In this document: positions 33,416 to 42,597 of the stretch, piece by piece
How positions within the stretch are numbered: the first letter of the stretch is position 1
Layout of the letters: every line of letters starts with the position of its first letter
NCBI GenBank assembly: GCA_964598565.1
Contig: CAZRCG010000010.1
Coordinates: 1-64,000 of the forward strand
Reading direction: 5' to 3'
Source: CAZRCG01 sp964598565
Lineage (GTDB): Bacteria; Bdellovibrionota; UBA2394
Length of the DNA stretch: 64,000 bases
Position numbers and translations under genes: made by a program
The notes under the pieces: model-generated
What the model was told of the DNA's origin: nothing
Seen by the model: the letters and a program-made list of their open reading frames with translations, nothing else
Database searches by the model: none

Positions 33416-34084
33416 TTAAGGCACCAAATTGGTGAACTCAATGGTCATCGAATTTTTTAAACGAGGAGCCTGGCCATTGGTTTCTTGAGTGCCGAGCCCG
33501 CGTTCAAGGTGGGTATTCAGGGTATGTCCTGGGGGAGGATCTGAAGGGCCTTGGGCAGGGGCCAACATGGCATAACTAGCCTCAGCGCCGAATATTCTTC
33601 CCAGTATATTCCACAGTCGATCGCCGTCTAAATCGGCGAATACGGCTGCGAAAGCGTAGTCGGTATCAGGCCAGGTTGCAAAGGTCACATGGTTGGGCGT
33701 CGTGCAAGCGCCCTCATCCCACATGCCAAAGCCGTAAACCTCGAATGAAAAATAAGTCGGTCCGGATACATAAAAACCCAGAGTTGAATAGTTCGCGTTT
33801 GTAACAAAGGGCTTTTTGAGTGGGGAGGGGAAATCAGGACTGCGTGCTGCCAGTAAATAACAGGCGTTCAATGGGTCGCCATTGGCCGCGGTGCGAGGGC
33901 GCAGAAAAAACTCAATTTCCCGCCGTGTGAGATCGTTTAAAAGCAAGACTGCCTCAGCCATTTTGCTTCGCTGCGTGTAAGCCATATAAGAGGGAAGGGC
34001 AATAGAGGCTATCACCCCCAATACCGCTATCACCATCATGAGCTCTAGAAGAGTAAAGCCTCTATCTTTTTGAAACAGTCGCAT
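33416..34084 (-). CDS. Type IV pilin-like protein (canonical prepilin N-terminus)
   Basis: With the ATG at 34084 the protein starts MRLFQKDRG-FTLLELMMVI, a perfect class III prepilin signal with G before F and E at +5, followed by a 20-residue hydrophobic helix AVLGVIASIALPSYMAYTQ. The globular part holds a DLDGDRLW loop resembling a calcium site and four Cys. A longer TTG start at 34117 adds 11 residues but is less likely, since TATAAT sits 6 nt before the ATG. It is a distant paralogue of the protein at 39645-40433 (both have C(Y/F)L(L/F)A and DLDGD segments). Minor pilin or pseudopilin of a T4P/T2S machine is the likely role. Confidence 0.82.
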   Translation of the reverse strand: MRLFQKDRGFTLLELMMVIAVLGVIASIALPSYMAYTQRSKMAEAVLLLNDLTRREIEFFLRPRTAANGDPLNACYLLAARSPDFPSPLKKPFVTNANYSTLGFYVSGPTYFSFEVYGFGMWDEGACTTPNHVTFATWPDTDYAFAAVFADLDGDRLWNILGRIFGAEASYAMLAPAQGPSDPPPGHTLNTHLERGLGTQETNGQAPRLKNSMTIEFTNLVP

Positions 34085-34170
34085 CTGGCCATTATAACAG
34101 ACCCTTTGGTGCAACAAGCTCTCCCATCAAAAAAAAACAATATTTACAGATGGTTCGCGGGCACAGCACC

Positions 34171-35430
34171 TTAGCGCTCTTGGTGTAGAACGCGTTTGGC
34201 GTAGCTGCTCTCGATCTCCTTTCGCAGGTTGCCGTCATGGTCATAGACCTGCCAGAGTTTCTCAATCGATTTTTTTAAATGGCTTGCGAGTGGATTTTTG
34301 AGCACGTCCAGACGGTAGAGTCGTTCAGTAACGTAGAGAGATGTGAGAAGGTCAGCGACCAGCTCTGTATCTTGTAGGCCATGTTTGGCATTGTGGAGGG
34401 CCAGTTGAATGTCAATTACGAAGTTACTGAGAAAGGGAATATCATCGCGAGCATCTAATTCTTGCCAATTGATGACGCCATTTTTTTTCTCGAAAAGATT
34501 GTAGAGAGAGGCAATCTCGGCAGGTTTTAAGCGGCCTCCTTGGCCTTTCGAAAAACTGGTTCGGTCTACTTCAGCTAAAAACCAGCTCACCTCTTTCTTT
34601 AGAAGACCCGAAAAGGCCTGGCTAAAAGTTCCCACAAAAAATCCGATGATTGCGGTATGGCCTAGATATTTTAAACTGCGAAGGGCTATCCCAGGCCATC
34701 GCCTTTTCACTCTATGAAAGCGGCCTCGGCGAGCGGAGCTTTCGGTAGGGTGCCAATTTTGATCGACGATCTCAACTACATCATCAATGCGAACTTCGGC
34801 ATAGCCATTTGCTATCCTTTCCTTCAGCAGAGCGGATTTCTCGTCAGCCGAGGCGTTTGGCCGACTTCGATCGATTTGCTTGGTTAGGCGTCGAATGAAT
34901 CGTTCGTGTCTTCCAAACGCTGGTCCAAAACTGGAGGGAAGATAGTACTGATTTTCAGGGTCGGCCTCAGATCCTTCGGCGGAGCTCGGGTCTAAGCCCA
35001 TTATTGATTCAGCAAAGCCAATTTCAACTCGCTCTAGAGCGGCGTCTCGTTCTTCAGCCGTCATCTTGCCTATGCGATAGATGAGATGAATATAGCGGAC
35101 CACTCGCTGGTGCGCTTTTCGCACATCCGCGACTGAGGGCTTAGGAAACACGGGAAGGATAGGACCTCCATCCTTCATCTTGGGTTCCACTTTAGGTGGC
35201 AAAAGATGGGGGGCATAGAGGGGCTGATCACCCGCTTCGGGGAGCGGATTTTTTCGCGATAGAGGAGAAATGATAAAATCTGCCGTACCAGAAGCCATCG
35301 ATCGAATCACTGAGGAGAGTCGACTCAGCGCGCCACGGCATGGGGTGGGACCTTGATGAGCTTGGAGAGATTGAGACAGAATGAACGAAAACCCAAAAAT
35401 CAAGAAAGTGGACGTAAGGCGTAATTTCAA
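34171..35430 (-). CDS. Exported hypothetical protein
   Basis: The only start in front of the signal peptide (LTSTFLIFGFSFILSQSLQA) is TTG at 35430; GGAGG lies upstream but 13 nt away, so initiation is uncertain. The 419-aa protein is mainly helical with a membrane-like segment at about 250-275 (LKYLGHTAIIGFFVGTFSQA) and a C-terminal EF-hand-like hint (FEKKNGVINWQELDARDDI, DHDGNLRKEI). No family is recognised. It is divergent from the operon beginning at 35604 and next to a pilin gene, so it may belong to the secreted-protein block. Confidence 0.55.
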   Translation of the reverse strand: MKLRLTSTFLIFGFSFILSQSLQAHQGPTPCRGALSRLSSVIRSMASGTADFIISPLSRKNPLPEAGDQPLYAPHLLPPKVEPKMKDGGPILPVFPKPSVADVRKAHQRVVRYIHLIYRIGKMTAEERDAALERVEIGFAESIMGLDPSSAEGSEADPENQYYLPSSFGPAFGRHERFIRRLTKQIDRSRPNASADEKSALLKERIANGYAEVRIDDVVEIVDQNWHPTESSARRGRFHRVKRRWPGIALRSLKYLGHTAIIGFFVGTFSQAFSGLLKKEVSWFLAEVDRTSFSKGQGGRLKPAEIASLYNLFEKKNGVINWQELDARDDIPFLSNFVIDIQLALHNAKHGLQDTELVADLLTSLYVTERLYRLDVLKNPLASHLKKSIEKLWQVYDHDGNLRKEIESSYAKRVLHQER

Positions 35431-35603
35431 TTCTTTTACTATTCCTCCAAAACGAATTCGATCATTATCAAAAATTAGTTTCGATACCTAGCGAAAGTTC
35501 GTCCCAAGCTCACTTATTATTTTGATGAATCTTTGCTCGACAGCAGAAACACCTTGCGCTCGCTTTCAACGCGCTGCAATACTTGGTGTTGTAAGGGGGG
35601 AAA

Positions 35604-36473
35604 ATGGGGATGAAATTATCTCATATTAGTAATTGTATCGTGGAGCACGCTCGAGGGGGCGTCTCAAAAAAGAGCATAAAAAATAGCGTGCTAGCAGGCA
35701 CGGTTTGCTTTTTGGGTCTTGGTTTGGCTTCAATAGTTGAAGCGGCGCCTGGGCAAAATCGCATACTGAGCCGTCTAGAAGCCAACGAGGTTCTGACTAC
35801 CAAGACGGGGTCGGCCTTCGTAGTTCAGGGACTTGCAAATAAGGAATTTGAAAAGGTGGCAGTCGCTTTGTCGGATTTGACAAAGTTGCCTTCCGTCTTT
35901 CAACAAATTGCGTTTGCGCGTCCTTATAAGAATAAAGATGGACGTCAGTTTCTCTATTTAAAGACACGAGGCTTGATGGATGGCATGGGTCTCTTGATGG
36001 AGGTTCGTTCGGCAGAAGCAACAGCCTTTGTAAACGCGCGAGAGCTTATGGTCAGTGGAGAGATCTATAAAAAGCGAGATATTGGTAAAGATGCCGATTT
36101 AGCGAGTGACGAAAGCCAGTTGCAACTCAAACGAGAAATGGATGAGGCTTCTAAAGCGGGTGAAGGCATGAGAGATATCGGTATTCTTCGAGGGATTACT
36201 CTTGAAGGGCCATTGAATCCTGTCATGCAACTTCCAAACGTGCGCTTTACAATCAACTTAGGAGTGGCGCCGTATACGTATATTCCGCCAGCGACCTCTG
36301 GGGCTTCGTCACAACGAAAAACCTATATGGTTGTCAAAGTAGCGGTCGGCAACCAGGTGGCTTCTGAGTTCATTGGGGACTATCGAGGTTTTGGTGAACA
36401 ACGCCTTACCGTGGCCTCGATGCTAGGTCAAAAAGTGCTCGAGTCACTTCGAGAGCGTCTGGAAAAGCTCTAA
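35604..36473 (+). CDS. Exported hypothetical protein, first gene of S8 protease operon
   Basis: GGGGGG lies 3-4 nt upstream of the ATG at 35604; a second ATG at 35610 may be the functional start. A basic N-terminus and the hydrophobic run SVLAGTVCFLGLGLASIVEA make a long signal peptide cleaved at AA. The 240-aa mature protein has no motif that I recognise. It contains a charged helical centre (SQLQLKREMDEASKAGEG) and beta-rich ends (VRFTINLGVAPYTYI). It is followed after 33 nt by the S8 protease gene and could be its chaperone, inhibitor or substrate; this is inferred from position. Confidence 0.6.
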   Translation: MGMKLSHISNCIVEHARGGVSKKSIKNSVLAGTVCFLGLGLASIVEAAPGQNRILSRLEANEVLTTKTGSAFVVQGLANKEFEKVAVALSDLTKLPSVFQQIAFARPYKNKDGRQFLYLKTRGLMDGMGLLMEVRSAEATAFVNARELMVSGEIYKKRDIGKDADLASDESQLQLKREMDEASKAGEGMRDIGILRGITLEGPLNPVMQLPNVRFTINLGVAPYTYIPPATSGASSQRKTYMVVKVAVGNQVASEFIGDYRGFGEQRLTVASMLGQKVLESLRERLEKL

Positions 36474-36506
36474 GTCACAAGTTTATTACAATTTAGGAGG
36501 GGAAAA

Positions 36507-38381
36507 ATGAAAACAAGGGCTTTAAGTCTCAGTGTTTTAGGACTGGCAGTGACCATGGCGGCTTGCTCCAGTAGTGATTATCATATGTCATCAGGAGGGC
36601 CTCAACTGCCTTCGGTAGATGAGATTGTAGAAACCAAGTTGAATGCAGCGATTCATCCCACAGAAAATTATTTTCTGGGGCAGGTGGTTGTGGAAACGAC
36701 GACCGAAGATGAATTGGCGCCTGTTCTCAGTAATTTGGCGGTCCAAGGCATTAAAGCGTCGGCGTTAGACCTCGTTCCGAATCGTCCAATTTATCTCTTG
36801 AAGATCGAGTCGACTCAAAGTGTTCCAGAGGTTGTGAAGGCGTTGCGAGCAGATACTCGGCGGGTTGTTATGGCGGAAACTAACAATAAGATTAGTGCTT
36901 CGTCGATTCGTGCAAATGACCCTCTCGTATCCACTCAGTGGGCGCTTGATAATTACGGTCAAGAGGCGCCAGATGCTTTAGCCGGTAAAGTGGGAGCGGA
37001 TATCTCTCTGGATACTGTGAATGCCGAAGGTAGTCACGATGTCGTAGTTGGAGTTATCGATACGGGTATTGATTATTTTCATGAAGATCTTGCGATCACG
37101 GAAGAGATCAACGGTGTTACTCGATTGGTCGCTGGTAGCAATATTTGGACGAATCCTGAAGAGATTCCAAATAATGGCATCAACGACGACAACAATGGGG
37201 ATGCGCGCCATGGTGTCATGTATGTCGACGATTACTATGGGTACAACTTCGTCAATAAAACGGGCGATCCCATGGATAATCATGGTCACGGAACTCATGT
37301 CGCCGGTGTTATTGGGGCTCTGCGAAATAATTTCAAAGGCATTGTAGGAATCAACCAAAAGGTTTCTTTGATGGGTCTGAAATTTCTTTCAGCCGAAGGT
37401 GGTGGAAGTGATTGGGATGCTGTTTTGGCCATTTACTATGCCATCGATATGAAGAAACGATTTCCTAACAAGAAATTCATTTTGTCTAATTCATGGGGTT
37501 CGTCAGGACGAGATTCGATCGACGGAGATCGAACCGATAAATTATTGAGAGCCTTTCGTGAAGCGTCTAAAAACGATATTCTGTCGGTGGCGGCCGCCGG
37601 AAACGAAGCGCTTTCGAATCGTTTCTTTGCATCGTATCCATCGAATTATGCGAAGCGTTTGAAGAGCTTTATTTCAGTCGCGGCTTCGAACAATCTCGAC
37701 CAGCTTGCCGATTTTTCGTCGTATGGTTTTGGAATGGTTCAAATCGCGGCGCCCGGTGTTTTGATTCAGAGTACGGTACCCGCCGCACTTTATGAGACAC
37801 CTTATGCAGCTTGGAGTGGTACCTCTATGGCGACTCCTCAAGTATCTGGGGCTGCAGCCTTAGTTTGGGGTGAGAATCCTGAGCTGACTGCTGCCGAAGT
37901 CCAAGACAGGCTTTTAATTACCGTCGATGTTCTTCCTCAATTGCACGGTGTTGTGTCTACGGGGGGCCGTCTCAATGTGAAACGTGCTCTTGAGAACGAT
38001 ATCAATATGAGTATTTTGCCTGTTCTTCAAGATGTACCATACGTGACGGAACCGCCTAGACCATCGTCGGATGCTTCTTACGACTTGCTAACTTCTGTCG
38101 CTTATTCGGGGGCTCAACAGCTTTCGGTATGCTTCTCAAAAATTAATTTGGCTCCGGATTTTGATTGGATTGAAATCTTAGACGAGAATTATCGAGTCAA
38201 AGATGTCATTTCAGGAGTTTTCTCCAACCAAATCTTGGGAGATGACGACGAAGATATAACCGTCGATCTTTGTTCGGCGCCTGTTCTCGGCGAGAAATTG
38301 ATCATTCGTCTTTACGCCTCAAGCAGTCCTACCGACATCAAAGGCTATGTGACGACCTCTCTCAAGGTATTGGCGAAATGA
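36507..38381 (+). CDS. Subtilisin-like serine protease (S8) lipoprotein
   Basis: A strong AGGAGGGG site precedes ATG 36507. The lipobox MAAC places the lipidated Cys at residue 20. A propeptide-like region (about 50-125) leads into the S8 domain with a full triad: D185 in VGVIDTGIDY, H261 in HGHGTHVAG, S440 in WSGTSMATPQVSGAAAL, and oxyanion N366 in AAAGNEA. An Asp/Asn-rich insert (about 220-250) could bind calcium. About 120 residues follow the catalytic domain as a beta-rich C-terminal part. It is therefore a surface or periplasmic lipid-anchored protease. The following gene encodes a defective paralogue; the two share the operon ending in the terminator at 39519. Confidence 0.92.
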   Translation: MKTRALSLSVLGLAVTMAACSSSDYHMSSGGPQLPSVDEIVETKLNAAIHPTENYFLGQVVVETTTEDELAPVLSNLAVQGIKASALDLVPNRPIYLLKIESTQSVPEVVKALRADTRRVVMAETNNKISASSIRANDPLVSTQWALDNYGQEAPDALAGKVGADISLDTVNAEGSHDVVVGVIDTGIDYFHEDLAITEEINGVTRLVAGSNIWTNPEEIPNNGINDDNNGDARHGVMYVDDYYGYNFVNKTGDPMDNHGHGTHVAGVIGALRNNFKGIVGINQKVSLMGLKFLSAEGGGSDWDAVLAIYYAIDMKKRFPNKKFILSNSWGSSGRDSIDGDRTDKLLRAFREASKNDILSVAAAGNEALSNRFFASYPSNYAKRLKSFISVAASNNLDQLADFSSYGFGMVQIAAPGVLIQSTVPAALYETPYAAWSGTSMATPQVSGAAALVWGENPELTAAEVQDRLLITVDVLPQLHGVVSTGGRLNVKRALENDINMSILPVLQDVPYVTEPPRPSSDASYDLLTSVAYSGAQQLSVCFSKINLAPDFDWIEILDENYRVKDVISGVFSNQILGDDDEDITVDLCSAPVLGEKLIIRLYASSSPTDIKGYVTTSLKVLAK

Positions 38382-38404
38382 GAGCTCAAGAAAGGAATTT
38401 GACC

Positions 38405-39487
38405 ATGAATAAAACAAGATATGGATTAACTTTAGGTATTGTAGTTTTGGCGCTGTCGGCTTGCCGACCCGCTCAGAAAGATCCGCCTATGAATTGGAAT
38501 CAGAATCGACTCGATGTAAGTGTGAGCGATCGAGAGATTTCTCCTGAGAATCCTTTGGCCGTTATTGGGGCGCCGGAGCTTTGGAAAAAAACAACAGGTA
38601 AGTATGCCGACAATCGTCGCATTCGCATTGGCATGGTCGGCACGGGCATTGACTATACGAACCCTGATTTGAGAGAAGCCCTAGCTTTCAATTTAGGGGA
38701 AATGTCTGATTCGGCACGCACCAATGGTGTCGATGATGACGGAAATGGCTATGCCGACGATGTTTTTGGCTACGATTTCTACTCGGGAGATGGTTTGCCT
38801 TACGATTGGAATGGCCATGACACCTACACCGCAGGTCTCATCGCTGCTTCAGGTCGAAAGAACGCCAATGTGTTTGGAGTGGCTCCCAATGCGGAGTTGG
38901 TCGTCGCTCGATATTTGGGTCCTGATGGTCGCAAAACAAGAACGACGGGGCTCGATGCTGCCGAGGCACTTTATTACGTGGTTCAAAGTGGCGCCAAAGT
39001 CGTTTACTTCAACTGGCCTCAGGGTGGATTTGATTCGTTATCGACGCCCTTGATTGTTGAAGCCATAAGAGATGGTGGTAAGGCGAATATTCTTTTCGTC
39101 GTGCCGGCAGGAAATTCAGGCAATCAAGTGAAGCCTGCATTTCTTACAGCCATCGGCGAACTTAAGAATGTCATCATCGTCGCCGGTCTAGATTTGAATG
39201 GACGCATCAAAGCCACATCGAATTCGGGGCGTTTTCTTGCAGAACTCGCCGCACCTTCGATGGGCTCAGTATCGTTTTTGCCAGGATCTCTGGAGTCGCG
39301 TGATCTAGAGACCACTTCAGTGGCGGCTGCTTATGTTACAGGAGCGGCAGCCTTGCTTGCCACGTTGCCTGGCTTTGGAAGTGTTGAGAAAATTCGAGAG
39401 CATCTCTTGAAGGCAGCGGCTTCTAACAGAAGCCCTGAGCCACTCGATGTATTGTCGGGAGGTTCGCTGTATTTAGGTTCGCTCTAA
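38405..39487 (+). CDS. S8-family pseudoprotease lipoprotein (catalytic Asp lost)
   Basis: The ATG at 38405 with AAAGGA upstream gives a lipoprotein signal (VVLALSAC, Cys20); the open frame to 38270 overlaps the preceding gene. The S8 core is clear, but the catalytic Asp of DTG is Gly79 (IGMVGTGIDY), the HGTH motif is GHDTYTAG (H138 kept, the next His replaced by Tyr), and the serine box is TTSVAAAYVTGAAALL (S305 kept, the usual M-A-T-P changed). Oxyanion N237 is kept. Without the Asp, activity should be very low or absent. As a tandem copy of the active S8 lipoprotein it may be a regulator, decoy or binding subunit. The shared Asp/Asn-rich loop (DDDGNGYADDVFGYDF) suggests recent common origin. 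Confidence 0.88.
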   Translation: MNKTRYGLTLGIVVLALSACRPAQKDPPMNWNQNRLDVSVSDREISPENPLAVIGAPELWKKTTGKYADNRRIRIGMVGTGIDYTNPDLREALAFNLGEMSDSARTNGVDDDGNGYADDVFGYDFYSGDGLPYDWNGHDTYTAGLIAASGRKNANVFGVAPNAELVVARYLGPDGRKTRTTGLDAAEALYYVVQSGAKVVYFNWPQGGFDSLSTPLIVEAIRDGGKANILFVVPAGNSGNQVKPAFLTAIGELKNVIIVAGLDLNGRIKATSNSGRFLAELAAPSMGSVSFLPGSLESRDLETTSVAAAYVTGAAALLATLPGFGSVEKIREHLLKAAASNRSPEPLDVLSGGSLYLGSL

Positions 39488-39518
39488 GACGGGTTTAAAT
39501 ATCTTTTTATGAGATAAT

Positions 39519-39553
39519 AAATGCGGGGTTCTTGACAGCCCCGCATTTTTTTC
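39519..39553 (+). terminator. Rho-independent terminator of S8 protease operon
   Basis: AAATGCGGGG (39519-39528) pairs perfectly with CCCCGCATTT (39539-39548) across a 10-nt loop, followed by more T residues to 39552. It is a strong intrinsic terminator 32 nt after the pseudoprotease stop. Confidence 0.92.
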
Positions 39554-39644
39554 TACACGCTACTTCCACGACAAAATACCTTCGTCAACACGATAGCATG
39601 CTTGTCGCCTTACCATTGTTGATTTGAGTTACAATAGGGGTGAG

Positions 39645-40433
39645 ATGGCGGGTAATCGCATAATGACGGGCAGAGTTTCAATACTGAGCTCAATATCCAT
39701 TTTCTTGAGGAATCGGCATACTCGAGCGATTACTTTAGTAGAGTCAATGGTAGCTCTTGTGGTTGTATCGATTTTGTCGTCGGTGGCTTTTGTCGGTTAC
39801 GAGTACGCGCTCATACGTGCAAGAACAGCCGAAGTTGCCGTGATGGTGGATTCCATTAAAAATGCTGAGATCGAGTTTTTCCTGAAACCGCGCATAACGC
39901 CTGGAGGATCGCTATATCGACCCTGTTTTCTCTTTGCGGGGCTCACTCCTGAAGTCGTTACGAATCAGAAGAGGCCATGGATAGACTCTCAGGGTGGCTT
40001 TCGGCGGCTTGGTGTCTCTTCTGCGAACGATGTCTACTTTTCGTATGGCGTAACAGCGATTTCAGATTCGGCTGTTTTGCCAGGATACTGTTTAACAGAT
40101 GCTGAGGGTTCTCCACACTACGGTTCTATGATTGATGGCAATCCTCTTTTATTTCCCATCACGGCGGCGAACATCGTGGCTCTAGGTGATTTAGATGGCG
40201 ACGGACTTCCATCGGCCGTGGCGAGCACCCTTTCTAGCCATATCTATGCGGCAGTAGGGCCGTTGCCAAGCCAGGGCTGCGGAGGCGCTCTCTATGACGG
40301 AGCCAGCACGTATCTTGCTGCGACTGTGGGAATTTCTAACCCCGAATGCCAAGACGTCATCTCGAGCTTTCGCGTGGGTCTTCTACTGTTAGACTCAGAT
40401 ACACCAGGTGCCACTGCGCTGATGGTCGAGTAA
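39645..40433 (+). CDS. Pilin-like protein with noncanonical prepilin site (Ala at -1)
   Basis: A TTG at 39624 is in frame, but AGGGGTGAG precedes ATG 39645 and TACAAT ends 9 nt before it; the next ATG is at 39663. The N-terminal signal is FLRNRHTRA-ITLVESMVALVVVSILSSVAF: the residue before the cleavage point is Ala instead of Gly, and +1 is Ile, while Glu at +5 is kept. The globular part shows GDLDGDGLPS and four cysteines, and resembles the protein at 33416-34084 along its length. Prepilin peptidases tolerate Ala poorly, so processing may be slow. It is likely a minor pilin, but it lies alone with no pilus assembly genes nearby. Confidence 0.75.
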   Translation: MAGNRIMTGRVSILSSISIFLRNRHTRAITLVESMVALVVVSILSSVAFVGYEYALIRARTAEVAVMVDSIKNAEIEFFLKPRITPGGSLYRPCFLFAGLTPEVVTNQKRPWIDSQGGFRRLGVSSANDVYFSYGVTAISDSAVLPGYCLTDAEGSPHYGSMIDGNPLLFPITAANIVALGDLDGDGLPSAVASTLSSHIYAAVGPLPSQGCGGALYDGASTYLAATVGISNPECQDVISSFRVGLLLLDSDTPGATALMVE

Positions 40434-40654
40434 TTGGAAGACGCATTCTCAATATAAGAACTTCGATTCATAATATGGCTCTATTACTCCGCCTTTAGTG
40501 CTTTGGCGACAGGGCCAATATGCTAAATAGTCCATGATTCACAAAACACATGATTCTTAGTTCTCTCTTCGGTTAGTCTGTGAGTGAAGCGCTGGTCGTC
40601 GGTCGTTTTGTCTCGATGCGGCGAAGGGTCTTTTTTTGAGGGGGAGGATATTCT

Positions 40655-42565
40655 GTGGTGCAGGGTCGACGGGGTCGAATGGGTTTGCTCGCCTTGATGG
40701 CGTTTGCGGTGGAGTATGTTTTCATTTGGGGTGCATTATCTGGCAACCCCATCAGTCTACAAAATCCAGAGTCAGTGGGCGATCGCCACCTACGTTTGAA
40801 AGAGCAACGTCACCCGATTCATTGGCGATGGCAGGGTCGCCCCTATGCGTGGTCTGCAGAAAGCTCTGCTATGGGGTTAAGAGAGAGTTGGGGCAAGCCA
40901 TTTCTTAGCCTTTCTGCCTCGAATTCTATGATCGATATCGATCGACAGCTCAGGGAATTTATGAGCGAGAATGCCTCCGTATTTAAAGGCTTTGGTGAGA
41001 ACGAGGTGAGCCGTCTGCAGCTCTCGTTCGATCGCACACGTTTTAGCGGTTCTCTCAAAACGATCACCTATGAGCAGACCCTCATGACGTCAGAAGGGCG
41101 CTTAGCCCTAGATGGTTTCTATATTACGTTTCGTTTTCGCCACGATCGTTTGATGAGCCTTTCATCGTCGTTGATTCCTCATTCTAGCGAGGTTCTGTTA
41201 CCCTTGTTAGAGCCTGCCCTCGATGAGTCTGAAGCAATTCATATTGTTCTCGAAGACGCCCAGTTGCGGGACCATCAAGATTCTCTACAAGGAAGCGTCA
41301 CGCAGAATCTGAAATGGGTGCTGAACGATCAAAGCCGACCCGAGCTGATTTCTGTTTACCAGATCGCCATAGAGAGACCTCATTTTCCAGGTCACTTGCT
41401 GTTCGAAGTGAATGCATCGACAGGGCATATCGAGGAGATTCGCTCCAATCTTCATTTTGGCGGACTCGCCATGGGTGACTATTATGAGCGAGGTCCGGGC
41501 CTCTTGGTTCGAGGGGCGCTTTCTGAAGCGACGGTGCGAAGCACAAACGGCGTGACGCTGACACAGAACGATGGCTTATTCGATTGGAATGGGGAGCCGG
41601 GCAGGTTGGAGCTTCAGGGACCACGCGCTCGTATTTTGGGATGGGATTCTCAGCCGGTCTCGATTGCAATTTCTCCGTCAGGAGAGACGCTCTTCGATTC
41701 GCAAAACCATCTCTCTGATGTAATGGCATTCGTTCATATTGGGCGTGTGAACGAGTTTGTGCGACAGCGCTTCCGAGCTCTTCCCAGAAAAAGTCTAAGA
41801 GCGTCGGGAGGCATGGAAGATTTTCTGTCGGTGCCGCTTACCGTTCGCACTACCCATTCCAAGTCGTTACTCAAATCGTGTAATGCCTGGTATGACCCGA
41901 CAGAGCGAAGCCTCAACTTTCTGGCAGGGCACAAAAAATGCCACCATAGCGCCTGGTTTTCCGATATCATTTATCATGAGTGGGGGCATGCGCTCGATGA
42001 TGCTATGGGAGGTATCCATGATCGTGTTTTCTCTGAAGCGGTCGGAGATATTCTATCGATGTTGATGACGGGCGACTCTCGAATTGCACCCGGTTATTTG
42101 AAGGGCGAGCCATCCATTCGCGATCTAAAAAGTTTGAGGGTCTTTCCTAGAGATCGACATACGAATCCTCATATCGAAGGTTTAATATTGGGCGGCGCAT
42201 GGTACGAATTTTTTATACGAATGGAACAACGGTATGGACGTGAACTCGCTCGAGAAAAAGTCGCCGATCTATTTATCAAGCATCTACTTTCGGTGGAGGA
42301 CTATCGCGAAAGTTACCGCGCTGCCCTTGTGCTCGATGATGACGATGCGAATCTTGAGAATTGCACGCCTCACTATTGTTATTTCAATCAAGCATTTTCT
42401 CGTCGAGGTTTAGCAGGCGCCGATGCGCGTTGCGGGCTCGTGGCGACTTCGACCCTGCCCACCGTGTCGACCCTGTCAAACTCTGTGTCGACTTCTGTCG
42501 GTGGTGCTTCGACGATGGAGTCGCCGGCGTGTGGCCCGACGACGATTCTTGATTCTCGATCTTGA
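40655..42565 (+). CDS. Exported zinc metalloprotease (gluzincin, M4/M36-like)
   Basis: GGGGGAGGA sits 6 nt before the GTG at 40655, which sets this start. The N-terminus has a hydrophobic segment (LLALMAFAVEYVFIWGAL), followed by a propeptide-like region (about 90-260) reminiscent of FTP/PepSY domains. The catalytic site is YHEWGHALDD (H441, E442, H445) with E461 in FSEAVGDILS as third zinc ligand. Near the end NCTPHYCYFNQAFSRRGLAG resembles the common C-terminal 'NGTP..C..N.AF..hGla' segment of secreted M36-like enzymes. The final 50 residues are Ser/Thr-rich. A secreted, zymogen-type protease is expected, in keeping with the neighbouring subtilisins. Confidence 0.85.
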   Translation: MVQGRRGRMGLLALMAFAVEYVFIWGALSGNPISLQNPESVGDRHLRLKEQRHPIHWRWQGRPYAWSAESSAMGLRESWGKPFLSLSASNSMIDIDRQLREFMSENASVFKGFGENEVSRLQLSFDRTRFSGSLKTITYEQTLMTSEGRLALDGFYITFRFRHDRLMSLSSSLIPHSSEVLLPLLEPALDESEAIHIVLEDAQLRDHQDSLQGSVTQNLKWVLNDQSRPELISVYQIAIERPHFPGHLLFEVNASTGHIEEIRSNLHFGGLAMGDYYERGPGLLVRGALSEATVRSTNGVTLTQNDGLFDWNGEPGRLELQGPRARILGWDSQPVSIAISPSGETLFDSQNHLSDVMAFVHIGRVNEFVRQRFRALPRKSLRASGGMEDFLSVPLTVRTTHSKSLLKSCNAWYDPTERSLNFLAGHKKCHHSAWFSDIIYHEWGHALDDAMGGIHDRVFSEAVGDILSMLMTGDSRIAPGYLKGEPSIRDLKSLRVFPRDRHTNPHIEGLILGGAWYEFFIRMEQRYGRELAREKVADLFIKHLLSVEDYRESYRAALVLDDDDANLENCTPHYCYFNQAFSRRGLAGADARCGLVATSTLPTVSTLSNSVSTSVGGASTMESPACGPTTILDSRS

Positions 42566-42597
42566 TTGGGAGGACTAAAGCTCGATACCGTAGTTGA

